Positions 35,811-44,852 of a stretch of 64,000 nucleotides of DNA are shown piece by piece (position 1 is the stretch's first letter; each line of letters opens with the position of its first letter). The notes beneath the pieces are model-generated. The model was given only the letters and a program-made list of their open reading frames with translations, searched no databases and had not been told where the DNA came from. Location: contig CAZMGM010000006.1 in the NCBI GenBank assembly GCA_964565865.1, forward strand, positions 1 through 64,000, in the 5' to 3' direction. The stretch is from CBDAPI01 sp964565865. Its GTDB lineage: Bacteria; Acidobacteriota; UBA6911; RPQK01; CBDAPI01. The translations under genes and the position numbers were made by a program.

Positions 35811-36386
35811 CTAGTTCCTTCGGTCCTCGCTTTTCAAGTCGGCCAGAAACTGGTCTGCAAGCCTCGAATCACTTTCCGAATCCATCCGTCGCTGCAGGCG
35901 GTCTCGGGCCATTTGAACCGCGATCTCGGCCGCGTAGTCCTTCAAGTCCTGGCGGACTGACTGGCCAAGATTTTTGATTTCTCGGCGGGCGACCGCCAGA
36001 ATTTGTTGTGCTTCCTCCTCAGACTGATCACGGATCCGTTCCTTCTCCCGTTCCGCCTCTTCCCGGGCCTGTTTGCGAATGTTTTCCGCTTCCGAATCTA
36101 GGGACTTCATGCGCTCCTCCGCCTCGGCCAGCTTTGCCTCCGCTTGCTTCCGGGCCTCCTCGGCCCGTCGCATTTCCTGCTGCAGAGCCGCCTTCCGGTT
36201 CCGGAAAAACTCTGCGGCCGGCTGGCGGAGAAAATAGAGGAGTCCCAGGGCGAGAATCAGGAGGTTGATCCAGCGTCCTATTGGGTCCAGCCAGCCCCAG
36301 CCGCTATGAGCTGCACCGGCCGCGTGCAGAGGTAGCTCGAGTGCCGATGAGACCAAGAAGAGTACGAAGAATCCTTTGATGTTCAT
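35811..36386 (-). CDS. atpF: ATP synthase F0 b subunit
   Basis: 191 residues. A possible signal-like hydrophobic N-terminus (FFVLFLVSSALELPLHAA) precedes the single membrane helix (WINLLILALGLLYFL, about 37-53), then a long charged coiled coil (about 60-190, rich in EARKQAEAKLAEAEE). Together with the second b-type gene it forms a b/b' heterodimeric peripheral stalk. Subunits a and c are not in this cluster. Confidence 0.93.
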   Translation of the reverse strand: MNIKGFFVLFLVSSALELPLHAAGAAHSGWGWLDPIGRWINLLILALGLLYFLRQPAAEFFRNRKAALQQEMRRAEEARKQAEAKLAEAEERMKSLDSEAENIRKQAREEAEREKERIRDQSEEEAQQILAVARREIKNLGQSVRQDLKDYAAEIAVQMARDRLQRRMDSESDSRLADQFLADLKSEDRRN

Positions 36387-36452
36387 GGTGTGGGGGAAAA
36401 TCGTTCAACGGTGTTGCGGGCTGCCTTCGGTAAGCTTCAAGACCCGACAGGG

Positions 36453-36872
36453 TCAGGAAACTCCCAGCACCCGATCCGAAATTACTCTGGCAATTTCCTC
36501 TGACTCGTTCTGCAACCGTTTCTTGGCGTCTTCCAGTTCGATTTGAATCTCTTCTTTGGCCTGATTGAGCATGGAGCCGGCCTGCTCACGAGCTGAACGG
36601 ATCTTATTCTGCCGTTCACTCAGGGCTTCGTTTCGTACTTTTTCAGCCTGCTTGAAGCCGGACAGCTTCTCCCCTTTGAGCTTTCGATCATAAGTTTCCG
36701 TTAGGGCCTTGAAGTCGGCCTCATATTCATCCGCGTTTTCAAACACACCCAAAGTGCGCCTGCGCCGCTCCTCCAGTACTTGGATCAGCGGGAGGAGCAG
36801 CAAGCGGCCGAGAATAATCCAGGTGAACAGAAAAACAGCGGTCGAGACGACCAGGCTCCAGTTGAGTTCCAT
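36453..36872 (-). CDS. atpF': ATP synthase F0 b' subunit
   Basis: 139 residues from ATG 36872 (a 12-residue longer frame is unlikely). One N-terminal membrane helix (SLVVSTAVFLFTWIILGRLLLLPL) and a coiled coil (about 35-135). It is shorter than the b protein and has the VFxxxxxLLxP start usual for b/b' stalks. First gene of the atp cluster; a good promoter lies just upstream. Confidence 0.9.
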   Translation of the reverse strand: MELNWSLVVSTAVFLFTWIILGRLLLLPLIQVLEERRRRTLGVFENADEYEADFKALTETYDRKLKGEKLSGFKQAEKVRNEALSERQNKIRSAREQAGSMLNQAKEEIQIELEDAKKRLQNESEEIARVISDRVLGVS

Positions 36873-36936
36873 AGCGACCTTGACCCGGCACAACCGGGGG
36901 AAAAACAAACTCTATCACTTCCCGTCGGATCACGAA

Positions 36937-36965
36937 TTAGTAGCATGGTGCGGGCCGCCGGTCAA
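36937..36965 (-). promoter_or_regulatory. Sigma70-type promoter of the atp operon
   Basis: On the minus strand TTGACC (36965-36960), 17-nt spacer, TACTAA (36942-36937), about 65 nt before the atpF' ATG. Both hexamers are close to consensus (-35 matches 5 of 6). Confidence 0.6.
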
Positions 36966-37066
36966 GAAACGATCGGGCCTCCGCTCTATGTTAGAATGCA
37001 CGATTACGGTGAAGGGGTTCCGGCATCCCCCTGCACCAGGATTATGCCGCCTCAAGGAGTATTGAA

Positions 37067-37546
37067 ATGCCTCTGGAAAAGGTGACTGAAAAGCTGCGTG
37101 GGAAAAAGGACCAGGTCTACAGGGACGATTCGACAGGTCTCGACCCGAGCACCACTTCCAAGATGCCGGTAGTTCCCCACAAAGTGCTGATCACGAACGT
37201 CCCGTTTTACACGGATGAGGCCTGCAAAGAGGAGGTGGAGGGAGCCAGCATTGCAATCCTGCGTCCTCTCGAACCAGAGGGATTCGACGAGCTGGAAGTG
37301 GTCCCTTGTACCAAGCAGTACTCACGCGGCCAGTACGTAACCTGGAACCTGAACAACAAGAAGCTCTGGGAAGATTGCTATTACCGCAATCCTCTCAGCG
37401 GTAAGACTGAAATAGCCTGGACGATCCACGTGGAGTTCTCGGGCCAGGTCATCGACGATCATACGGTTGCCACCAACCGGGAGCAGATTGCAGAGCTCGA
37501 GGCCAAGTACCCACAGGACGCAAACTTCCATGGGGGGGTTAACTGA
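37067..37546 (+). CDS. Protein of unknown function
   Basis: 159 residues with AAGGAGT 6 nt before the ATG. Soluble, no signal peptide or membrane segment. It has a basic N-terminus, a beta-rich core (HKVLITNVPFYTDEACKEEVEGA, AILRPLEPEG, RGQYVTWNLNNKKLWEDCYY) and an acidic C-terminus. I do not recognise the family. It is divergent from the atp operon and stands alone, with queG convergent downstream. Confidence 0.7.
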   Translation: MPLEKVTEKLRGKKDQVYRDDSTGLDPSTTSKMPVVPHKVLITNVPFYTDEACKEEVEGASIAILRPLEPEGFDELEVVPCTKQYSRGQYVTWNLNNKKLWEDCYYRNPLSGKTEIAWTIHVEFSGQVIDDHTVATNREQIAELEAKYPQDANFHGGVN

Positions 37547-37687
37547 GCCCTCATTCGGTGCTCGTTGGGCGCTCGCGCCTGTTCCAGGCTGCTGGTTTCC
37601 AGTGCCCGGTTCCTGACCAAGAACTGAAGGGTAGAGCATAAGCTCACCGTTGGCGAAACGGCAGGCTTACCCCTCGCCGTTGTGTTT

Positions 37688-38827
37688 TTAGTTCTCCAAT
37701 CCGTCAGCCCCGGCCCTGACCGACTCCCGTAGGGTGTCCCGAGTCCTGGAGTCGTTCTCAACAGCGAGGCGCGCTCCCAGCGCCTGCCGGGCCTCCTCTC
37801 CTCCGATCTCGCTGAGGCCCCAGGCTGCATGCCGGCGCACCATTGGGTCTGGGCAGTTGAGCAGCTGGCGCAACTCGGGCACGAACTCTTTCCTGCGACT
37901 GTTCCCCATGGCAACTGCGGTGTTTCTCATCAGGCCACGCCATTTGGTGCGCTGTATGGCACTGTTTCGAAAAACTGAGTGAAAGTCTTCTTGCGTCAGA
38001 CGGGCCAGAGCCTGCAGCCGGGGCTGCAGCAGACGCTTCCGTGGAGCAAAGGACTCCTCACGGGAGGGTTGAACCCGTCGATTCCAGGGACAGACGTCCT
38101 GACAGATGTCACAACCGAATACAAGATTCGAGGTCGCGTGGCGAAGTTGTTTAGGAATATCCTCCTTGACCTCAATGGTGAGGTAGGAGATGCAAAGGCG
38201 GCTGTCGACGACATAAGGTTCGACAATCGCGCCCGTTGGGCAGTGGTCCAGACAACGGCGGCAGCTGCCACAGTGATCAGTCCCCGGCGCATCCGTGTCA
38301 AGTTCCTGATCCAACAGGATCTCGCCGATAAAGAACCAGGATCCCAGCCGCTTGTCTGCAATCAGGTTGCTGTGCTTGCCAATCCAACCGAGTCCGGAAC
38401 TGGCTGCCCAGTGTTTGTCCATTACCGGCCCCGTGTCCACGTAGACCTTGCCTGCGGCAGCCGGACACAATTCCACAATTACATCCAGAAGTGCTTTCAG
38501 CTTTCCCCTCAGCACCCGGTGGTAATCGTCACCGGAGGCGTAGCGGGAAACGACCCCTGCGCCCGCATCATCATAGGGAAGCCTATAATCGTGGTAGTAG
38601 CTGAGGGCGACCGATAGCACGGATTTTGCCCCTTCCAGGACCTGGCTCGGATCGAGCCTTTTCTTGACCTGGTGGGCCATGTAACCCATCTCTCCGTGAT
38701 ATTCGAGCTGCAGCCAGGTGATGAGTTTGCTGTCAGGAACCGCCTCAACCGGCGCGACCCCCACCCGATCAAAGCCGAGGGCAATTGCCTTCTCTTTGAT
38801 TTTCCGGGTGAGCAGGCCGGGGAGCAT
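37688..38827 (-). CDS. queG: Epoxyqueuosine reductase QueG
   Basis: 379 residues from ATG 38827 (a TTG 18 nt upstream is possible). It reduces epoxyqueuosine to queuosine in tRNA wobble position 34 using cobalamin and two [4Fe-4S] clusters. Seen: VDTGPVMDKHWAASSGLGWIGKH, the cluster motifs CGSCRRCLDHCP and CDICQDVCPWN with an additional Cys (DSRLCISYLTIE), and C-terminal HEAT-like repeats (about 300-379). No other queuosine gene is in the window. Confidence 0.95.
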   Translation of the reverse strand: MLPGLLTRKIKEKAIALGFDRVGVAPVEAVPDSKLITWLQLEYHGEMGYMAHQVKKRLDPSQVLEGAKSVLSVALSYYHDYRLPYDDAGAGVVSRYASGDDYHRVLRGKLKALLDVIVELCPAAAGKVYVDTGPVMDKHWAASSGLGWIGKHSNLIADKRLGSWFFIGEILLDQELDTDAPGTDHCGSCRRCLDHCPTGAIVEPYVVDSRLCISYLTIEVKEDIPKQLRHATSNLVFGCDICQDVCPWNRRVQPSREESFAPRKRLLQPRLQALARLTQEDFHSVFRNSAIQRTKWRGLMRNTAVAMGNSRRKEFVPELRQLLNCPDPMVRRHAAWGLSEIGGEEARQALGARLAVENDSRTRDTLRESVRAGADGLEN

Positions 38828-38901
38828 GGGAAAGGAGTATACCAATCGCTCGCGCCGCCGGCCCCACCGTTCTCTTTATAGTTCTCCAGCCCGTCAGCCT
38901 C

Positions 38902-39474
38902 TCAGGTAACCCCAAACTGTCGCAGCATGTATTGGTAGAAGGGCTCCTGGGTGTACTCTCGAACCCAGTGGAGGGAGACCACACAGTGCTCGAACTTGTC
39001 GGATAGTTTGCGGAAGACTACGGTTTGTTCTCTGGCCGATTCAAGTTCGCTGGCAACGAGGTAGCTCCGCCGGCCCGTATCGCTGTAATGGGAATTGGGG
39101 ATGCAAACCCGGCCCTGGCCGAGGCTCTCTGGGAACATTCCCAGGATGAAGAGGCTGTAGTCGCCGATGTAGCCGATGTACTGGTAACGGGCCTTGCGCG
39201 CCCGTGGGGAGCCGCCGTCGGCCTCTTCGAACATGTCAATAAGGCATTTTACAGGCCGGCCTGATTTGTCACGCAGCTGGTAAAGCTGCTCTGTGTGTGC
39301 GAAGTCAGTCAGCAGGTCGCTCAGGTAAGAGAGCAAAGCACCGTCACAGAGTCGGGTCTGGTCAAACGCCCGATCCGTCAGGGATCGAAAGACTCTCCGA
39401 AGAGGGTGATTAGCGGGATCTTGCTTGGATCGCTTACTGCCTGGCTCCCAAAACCAACAATCCGGACGGACCAT
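38902..39474 (-). CDS. Protein of unknown function
   Basis: 190 residues, soluble, no recognised domain. It contains an aromatic region YQYIGYIGDYSLFILGMFPESL (about 97-118), a Cys-poor core and the end EPFYQYMLRQFGVT. The region LLSYLSDLLTDFAHTEQLYQLRDKSG suggests helices. It lies 57 nt upstream-side of queG on the same strand and could share a transcript. I do not recognise the family. Confidence 0.65.
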   Translation of the reverse strand: MVRPDCWFWEPGSKRSKQDPANHPLRRVFRSLTDRAFDQTRLCDGALLSYLSDLLTDFAHTEQLYQLRDKSGRPVKCLIDMFEEADGGSPRARKARYQYIGYIGDYSLFILGMFPESLGQGRVCIPNSHYSDTGRRSYLVASELESAREQTVVFRKLSDKFEHCVVSLHWVREYTQEPFYQYMLRQFGVT

Positions 39475-39591
39475 AGCGCCATTTCAGGCCGCTACCGGGT
39501 TCCCCTGGCCAGATCTGTTGCACTCCCGCGAGGGGCTCCCGATATTCCCCCAGCGTACACTTCAGAGGCGGCCAGAATTCACCACCGGCTG

Positions 39592-40077
39592 CTAGCGGCT
39601 CTTAAGGCGCTCTTTTCGCCGGCGCCGGGCGCCATGGTAACGCTGTTTTTCAAGCTCGCTCTCAGGCTGGATTGCGGGGACGGCACAGGGATTCCCCTCC
39701 CCGTCAAGGGCTACGAAGGTCAGAAAGGCAGTACTGGTGTGAAGCCTCTCACCCGTCTGCAGATCTTCGGAATGCACCTCGACCTCGATTTCCATGGAAG
39801 TATGGAAGGCGCGGGTGAGGTTTGCCTCCAGAAGAATCAGTTCCCCAACCTGGATGGGATGGAGAAACACGAGTGAGTCGACCGTGGCGGTTACCACCTG
39901 CCGGCGGCAGTGCCTGGTGGCAGCCATGGCTCCGGCCAGGTCAATCAGATGCATGACTCTACCGCCCAGTATGTTGCCCTGGACGTTGGCATGGTTGGGC
40001 AGCACGAGTTCGGTCATCGTGGTGCGTGACTCGGAGGGAGTTGTGGCTTCTGGAGAGTTGGAGCGGTTCACTTTCAT
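39592..40077 (-). CDS. Acyl-CoA thioesterase, hotdog fold (YciA-like)
   Basis: 161 residues with the hotdog acyl-CoA hydrolase pattern: ELVLPNHANVQGNILGGRVMHLIDLAGAMAATRHC (catalytic Asp and N-H pair region), DSLVFLHPIQVGELILLEANLTRAF and HTSTAFLTFVALD. It hydrolyses CoA esters in the cytoplasm. A basic tail (RRRRKERLKSR) is unusual but of unknown meaning. An in-frame ATG at 40017 is an alternative start. Confidence 0.9.
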   Translation of the reverse strand: MKVNRSNSPEATTPSESRTTMTELVLPNHANVQGNILGGRVMHLIDLAGAMAATRHCRRQVVTATVDSLVFLHPIQVGELILLEANLTRAFHTSMEIEVEVHSEDLQTGERLHTSTAFLTFVALDGEGNPCAVPAIQPESELEKQRYHGARRRRKERLKSR

Positions 40078-40313
40078 TCCCTTTCTTTAAGAAAACCCTG
40101 GCTGGACTCAGTAACCCATTATGCAACATTCTGCAATCCCAGCAGCCGTCTTCAACGGGGAACGCTAAAATGTACAGCGTGGGGACATGTCTGATCGACG
40201 GAACGTTTGTCTAACAGCTTGACAAGAAGACGAAATAGAAACAAAAGGGCTTGGCGGGAGCCGGCGCTCAACCCGGAACCCGCTTCATGGTTTCTATGCT
40301 AAGGTAAGTCTTG

Positions 40314-40838
40314 ATGGAATTTACTCCTCTTTTCAACTGGTCACTGGCTGTTCTAGTCGTAGTTCTGGCCCTGCAGAACATTTTTCTAGCCGTTGCTATG
40401 CTGATCGGTCGCTTTCAGCTAGCCCGGGTTTTTTCCAGGGGTAGGGAGAATGTGGACAGATTGCGTGATTTTCTCAACACGGTGGAGAAGAATCTCATCA
40501 GGGTGTCAGCACTGTTGGACAGGGTCCCCGAATGGGGGACACAGGTCCAGGAAGCGGCTGCGGGAGCCTCACGAGCTGTTGCTGAAGTAGATGAAAAGTT
40601 GGAGAAGGCGTTTTCTTACATACAGACTGGCGTGCGCCGCTGGCAGGATCAGTCAGACCAGTTATTGAGCAAGTGCTCGAAGACAAGCGCGGCAGTTTAC
40701 GGCGCGGTGCTGGAACCCGCTTCCCGGGTGTCCCTTCTCCTGCGCGCGGCAGGCGCGTTTCTGGGCAGGTTGTTTGCGGGTAGTGAGGCAGATGAGGATC
40801 CAAGTCACTATCATCAGGATCAGGAGACCTTCATTTAG
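40314..40838 (+). CDS. Single-span membrane protein of unknown function
   Basis: 174 residues from ATG 40314 (a TTG directly precedes it; AAGG upstream). One N-terminal membrane helix (LAVLVVVLALQNIFLAVAMLIG), then a long helical/coiled-coil region (RGRENVDRLRDFLNTVEKNLIRVSALLDR ... VDEKLEKAFSYIQTGVRRWQDQ). This resembles the DUF948/chemotaxis-like apolipophorin-type helical proteins, but the family cannot be fixed. Ends with an acidic His-rich tail. Confidence 0.65.
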   Translation: MEFTPLFNWSLAVLVVVLALQNIFLAVAMLIGRFQLARVFSRGRENVDRLRDFLNTVEKNLIRVSALLDRVPEWGTQVQEAAAGASRAVAEVDEKLEKAFSYIQTGVRRWQDQSDQLLSKCSKTSAAVYGAVLEPASRVSLLLRAAGAFLGRLFAGSEADEDPSHYHQDQETFI

Positions 40839-40996
40839 CCAGGCTCGCTTCCAAGCGGCGAGCACTTGACGCAGGCCCTGTGTCATCGAAGGCGGAATGT
40901 AGCAGCCGTCGTCACGCGGTCATCTCATCGTAGTACCGACGTCGCCTGTCCAGTGAGTGGAACCCTTCGATCCGAGAAAACAATCCAAGCTGGCTG

Positions 40997-42787
40997 CTAG
41001 TCCCTCGCCGCCAGCCGCACCAGCAATTCACGTTTGATCTGTTTGCGAATCACGACGATTCTGACAGTTTCGCCGGGCCGCCGGGATCGGAGTTCCCGGG
41101 TGAACTCATAATTGCTGCGGATAGGAACTCCTTCCCATCGCACCAGAATATCTCCGGCACGCACTCCGGCTGTTTGCGCCCCCCCCCCCTTCAGGACCTC
41201 CGAAAAGCGCACTCCGGAGCCCTGGAAGGCCATATCGATGAGGCCTCCAAACATCGGGCCGAAACGGGTTTCCCGTTCAGGCTTTAGGGCCGGCTGTTGA
41301 AGGAGCTTGGGGTCGGTGCGCCGGACAGGCTCCTCCAGGCCGGCTAGTTCGATGACCAGTCTGGTGACAAAGGCCACGATCTCTTCCGCCCCCTCCACGT
41401 CAACACGATGAAAGTCATCGCTGGGACGGTGATAGTCAGAGTGCAGTCCTGAAAAGAAGAAGAGCACGGGAACCTGTTGCCGGCTGAAGGACAGGTGATC
41501 GCTCGATCCCCCGGTTGTCTTCGCGAGATGCAAATTGAGAGGCGTTTGCGGAGCCAGCTCTTCCAGAAGGAGCCCAAAATCCGGACTCGTGCCCACGCCG
41601 CCAATCAGAAGCGATCCTTGGCTCCTTCCGATCATGTCAAAGTTAAGCATGCAAAATGTGTCCCTCAATGGGAGCAGCGGCTCCCGGACGTAGTGAGCGG
41701 AACCAAGCAGGCCTAGTTCTTCTCCCGCGAAGGCCACAAACAGGATGCTCAGGCGGCGGGGGATGGAGGAAAGATCCTCGGCCAGCTGCAGGAGGGCAGC
41801 AACACCGGAGGCATTGTCATCGGCTCCATTGTGAATCTCGCCTTGATCGAATTCTTCCAGGCTGGCTCCTCCCCCTGTGCCCAGGTGGTCGTAATGAGCA
41901 CCCAGGACTAGATGTTGCCGGGTGCTGCCGGGCAGCAGAGCGGCCACGTTGTTGACCCGGTGAATGGTGGGCTTGAGATCGAGGTAGATGCGAACGTAGA
42001 CGTCCTCCCAGTCAAAAGAATAAGGAGTCATGCGCTGGTCGATCCATCTCCACACTTCTTTCAGGTCCTGAGAACTCGCAGCCCACAGTCTCTCGGACCA
42101 GCCACGGCTCAATCTCAGCACCGGGATTCCCATTGATTCCAGCCGCTCACCTGCCGACAGACTGTCTCTACGTCGTCGCGGGTGGTTGAGGAAGTCGGGG
42201 AGTACGATCAGACCCACTGCTCCATGCTCCCGGGCAGTTTTCGCCTTGCGTAGGAGCGACGAATGGAAAGTCGGACTGAAGCCATCAAAGGGACTGTCGC
42301 CGCGCCGCTCTCCGGGTTCGTGCTCGAAGACGACAACGACCTTACCCGAGGCGTCAATGGAGGCGTAGTCGTCGTAGTTGAGCTCGGGGGCTGAAATCCC
42401 GAACCCGGCGAAGGCGAGAGGGGCATTCAACTCGTTTTGCTCACCGAAGCCTAGAGAAGTGTAGTCTGCTCCATAGGTTAGCGAAACTGGAAATCCCGGT
42501 AGGTTGTAGAACGTGCAGTCGCTGCTATCGCCCAGTTCCACGGCTGTCGTCACCGTGAAAGGCTGAAAATAGGAGCCCTCCGGAGAAGTAGGCTGAAGGC
42601 CCAGGCGGGCGAATTCTTCAGCGATATAAGAGGCGGCCTCCAGCAGTTCGGGCTGATCATTCCCACGCCCGCGCATCTCGTCAGAGGCCAGGATTCTCAG
42701 GTGCAGGGAAAAGCTGGACTCCGCCTGGGCCGCAGTTTCCGCGGCCGAACCCAACAGGATCGTCAACAGTAGGAATCCAGATCGCAT
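40997..42787 (-). CDS. Secreted M28 aminopeptidase with PA and PDZ domains
   Basis: 596 residues: signal peptide (LLLTILLGSAAETAA), an N-terminal part holding a PA-like domain (about 100-240) and an M28 zinc peptidase domain (about 280-480) with ligands His in GAHYDHLG, Asp in NGADDNASG, Glu in AGEELGLLG (EE, general base and ligand), Asp in NFDMIG and His in DYHRPSDD. It ends with a PDZ domain (about 505-590; FSEVLKGGGAQTAGVRAGDILVRWEG). It cuts amino-terminal residues outside the cytoplasm; the PDZ may bind substrates. Confidence 0.95.
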   Translation of the reverse strand: MRSGFLLLTILLGSAAETAAQAESSFSLHLRILASDEMRGRGNDQPELLEAASYIAEEFARLGLQPTSPEGSYFQPFTVTTAVELGDSSDCTFYNLPGFPVSLTYGADYTSLGFGEQNELNAPLAFAGFGISAPELNYDDYASIDASGKVVVVFEHEPGERRGDSPFDGFSPTFHSSLLRKAKTAREHGAVGLIVLPDFLNHPRRRRDSLSAGERLESMGIPVLRLSRGWSERLWAASSQDLKEVWRWIDQRMTPYSFDWEDVYVRIYLDLKPTIHRVNNVAALLPGSTRQHLVLGAHYDHLGTGGGASLEEFDQGEIHNGADDNASGVAALLQLAEDLSSIPRRLSILFVAFAGEELGLLGSAHYVREPLLPLRDTFCMLNFDMIGRSQGSLLIGGVGTSPDFGLLLEELAPQTPLNLHLAKTTGGSSDHLSFSRQQVPVLFFFSGLHSDYHRPSDDFHRVDVEGAEEIVAFVTRLVIELAGLEEPVRRTDPKLLQQPALKPERETRFGPMFGGLIDMAFQGSGVRFSEVLKGGGAQTAGVRAGDILVRWEGVPIRSNYEFTRELRSRRPGETVRIVVIRKQIKRELLVRLAARD

Positions 42788-43226
42788 GTTCCACCCATTC
42801 TAGCCCAAAGCCGGCCCCGGCTGGTGATGCGGGCCGCGTCTAGGAGTAGAGAGGGGAAGGGCAAAGTTGAAGGTTAAATGATCTCACGGGTGATCCCTTG
42901 CGGCAATCGGGGCAACCCAGCAGTCGGTGGTCACCACGGGCTGCCAGAAATGGGGGTTTGGTGCAAAAGCGAGTTATAGTGCACCGTAGAAAAAAAGAGG
43001 GAGAGAAGCCAGAAACCAATGGATCAGGAAACGGACGTCACTGGGCCTAGTCAATCAAGGATTCTGTAGCAATTCATGGCAGCAAGATTTTTTGAAACGC
43101 TTCGACGTTATCAAAGTCTAAGTTGTCAGTTGAGAAATTACAGGGGGATTGACTTGCGATTTAATAAGACGCAGGACAAAAACACGCGATACATGTACTC
43201 GACTGCAGGCAACAAAGGAGCAAGAG
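42788..43226. other. Intergenic region before the phosphate porin
   Basis: About 440 nt. Between 43070 and 43148 is AAGTCTAAGTTGTCAGTTGAGAAATTACAGG, with TTGTCA- and TTACAG-like half sites that could be a Pho-box fragment, but spacing is not convincing. No gene or RNA was recognised. An in-frame TTG at 43149 reaches back from the porin but has no RBS. Confidence 0.45.
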
Positions 43227-44627
43227 GTGGCGAGTAGACAGATTTTCGTAAACTTAATTGTTTGGCTGGCGGTCTCGATCAGTATCTCTGCCCAGACAGC
43301 TGAGGAAAGAATCCGGCTTCTGGAGCAGCCAATAGAACTTCTCAAGGAGGAAATTCAGGAGCTGAAGAATCATCTTCACAAAGGAGAGTCAACTACCTCG
43401 GGAGGGGTCCCTCCGGTGGGGAGTAACTTGCCGGTTCAGGCCCCCTCGAGAAAGTTTCACCAGAGGCCTGAGCAGACACCAGATCCCAGTCAGTTTCGTG
43501 TGTACTGGAAAGACGGTGTGCGGATAGATTCGGTCAATGGGCAGTTCAAGCTACGCATCGGAGGCCGGATCATGAATGACTGGGCTTTCGCCAGGGGTGA
43601 CGAGTTGCTGGGGGAATCGCTAGGGGAGCCAGGGACCTTCGAGCGCGATGGTACGGAGTTTCGCCGTGCTCGTTTTTATTTCTCTGGAGTCCTCTACGAT
43701 CGCTTCGAATTCAAGGCTGAGTTTGATTTTGCCGCCATCCTGAGCCCGTTTCGAGATGTCTACATGGGTATGCGCGGAGTCCCCGTGTTCGGGACCCTGA
43801 GAGCAGGACACTTCCGTGAGCCGTTTGGCCTGGAAGAACTGACCAGCTCTAACCACACCACTTTCATGGAGCGCTCCGCCGGGACCACGTTCACCCCGGC
43901 CAGAAACGTGGGAGTGGCTCTTCACAATGTTGTCGCCGACGGACGGGTCACCTATTCAGCCGGCATCTTCCGTGAGACCCTGGACACCGGTGAAAGCGTA
44001 GGGAGTGGAAGCCCCAACATCACGGCGCGAGTGACGTCACTGCCCGTTTACGACAATGGCGGGCGGAAACTTCTCCATGTCGGTGGCGCCTACAGCCACC
44101 AGGGTACACCTCTCGGCGGGGCCCACTTCCGCTCTCGTCCGGAGGCCCATCTGCTTCCACACTTCGTTTTCACGCCTCTCCTTGAGACCAGCTCCTACTG
44201 CCTGATGGGTCTGGAGGCGGCTGCCGTTGCCGGTCCCTTTTCGATACAGAGTGAATATATGAATTCTTATGTCAATTCGGTTTCCAGCGGAGACCCCAGT
44301 TTCTCGGGCTTCTACGTCCTGGGAAGCTTTTTCCTGACCGGGGAGCATCGGCGTTACAGTCAATCCAAGGGAGCCTTCGGTCGGGTCCGGCCTAGACAAT
44401 CCTTCCTGGACGGAGGAGGCGCGGGTGCCTGGGAGCTCGCCGCCCGTTTCTCGAGGCTCGACCTGAACAGCGGGTTGGTCCGGGGGGGGGAAATGAATGA
44501 TTTTACTCTTGGTTTGAACTGGTACCTGAATCCCTACGCCAAAATAGTGTGGAACTATGTCCGCTCCGACGTGATGGACATCGGCAAGGCCAACATCGTC
44601 CAGATGCGGTTTAAGATCGATTTTTAG
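43227..44627 (+). CDS. OprP/OprO-type phosphate-selective porin
   Basis: 466 residues from a GTG at 43227, chosen because AAAGGAG lies 6 nt upstream. Signal peptide (NLIVWLAVSISISA), a short coiled coil (about 24-45: EERIRLLEQPIELLKEEIQEL) typical of OprP-type trimer porins, then the barrel (FKLRIGGRIMNDWAFA, RRARFYFSGVLYDRFEFKAEFD, RAGHFREPFGLEELTSSN, DFTLGLNWYLNPYAKIVWNY). It ends in Phe. It opens the outer membrane to phosphate and heads the pst cluster. Confidence 0.9.
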   Translation: MASRQIFVNLIVWLAVSISISAQTAEERIRLLEQPIELLKEEIQELKNHLHKGESTTSGGVPPVGSNLPVQAPSRKFHQRPEQTPDPSQFRVYWKDGVRIDSVNGQFKLRIGGRIMNDWAFARGDELLGESLGEPGTFERDGTEFRRARFYFSGVLYDRFEFKAEFDFAAILSPFRDVYMGMRGVPVFGTLRAGHFREPFGLEELTSSNHTTFMERSAGTTFTPARNVGVALHNVVADGRVTYSAGIFRETLDTGESVGSGSPNITARVTSLPVYDNGGRKLLHVGGAYSHQGTPLGGAHFRSRPEAHLLPHFVFTPLLETSSYCLMGLEAAAVAGPFSIQSEYMNSYVNSVSSGDPSFSGFYVLGSFFLTGEHRRYSQSKGAFGRVRPRQSFLDGGGAGAWELAARFSRLDLNSGLVRGGEMNDFTLGLNWYLNPYAKIVWNYVRSDVMDIGKANIVQMRFKIDF

Positions 44628-44833
44628 CCCCGCCAGTCGATCAAACCTGCGTGGAAGTCTTGAACTCAGGAAGAGCCCATAGGCATGAAGATGTAAATTC
44701 TCCGGCCTTTTCCGGAATCTCTATTATATGTTTGACAATGGGGAATCCCAGACCAGTCTCTCCGAGTTTCACGAAGCCAGCTCTCCGTCCAAAGTTAAAA
44801 AAATGAGCACCACAGGTAGAGAACCAAGTTACA

Positions 44834-44852
44834 CTCTATATAGAGAGATCTC
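44834..44852. promoter_or_regulatory. Overlapping palindromes just before pstS
   Basis: CTCTATATAGAG (44834-44845) is a perfect 12-nt palindrome, followed by GAGATCTC (44845-44852), directly before the ATG. It could be an operator or part of the translation start region. No clear Shine-Dalgarno is seen there. Confidence 0.4.

Noticed and set aside
40662..40886. 74-codon minus-strand frame with a membrane-like stretch
   Set aside because: Mostly overlaps the plus-strand membrane protein gene and lacks an RBS; not supported.
43090..43148. Pho box before the porin
   Set aside because: TTGTCA- and TTACAG-like half sites are present but their spacing does not fit the 11-nt repeat convincingly.
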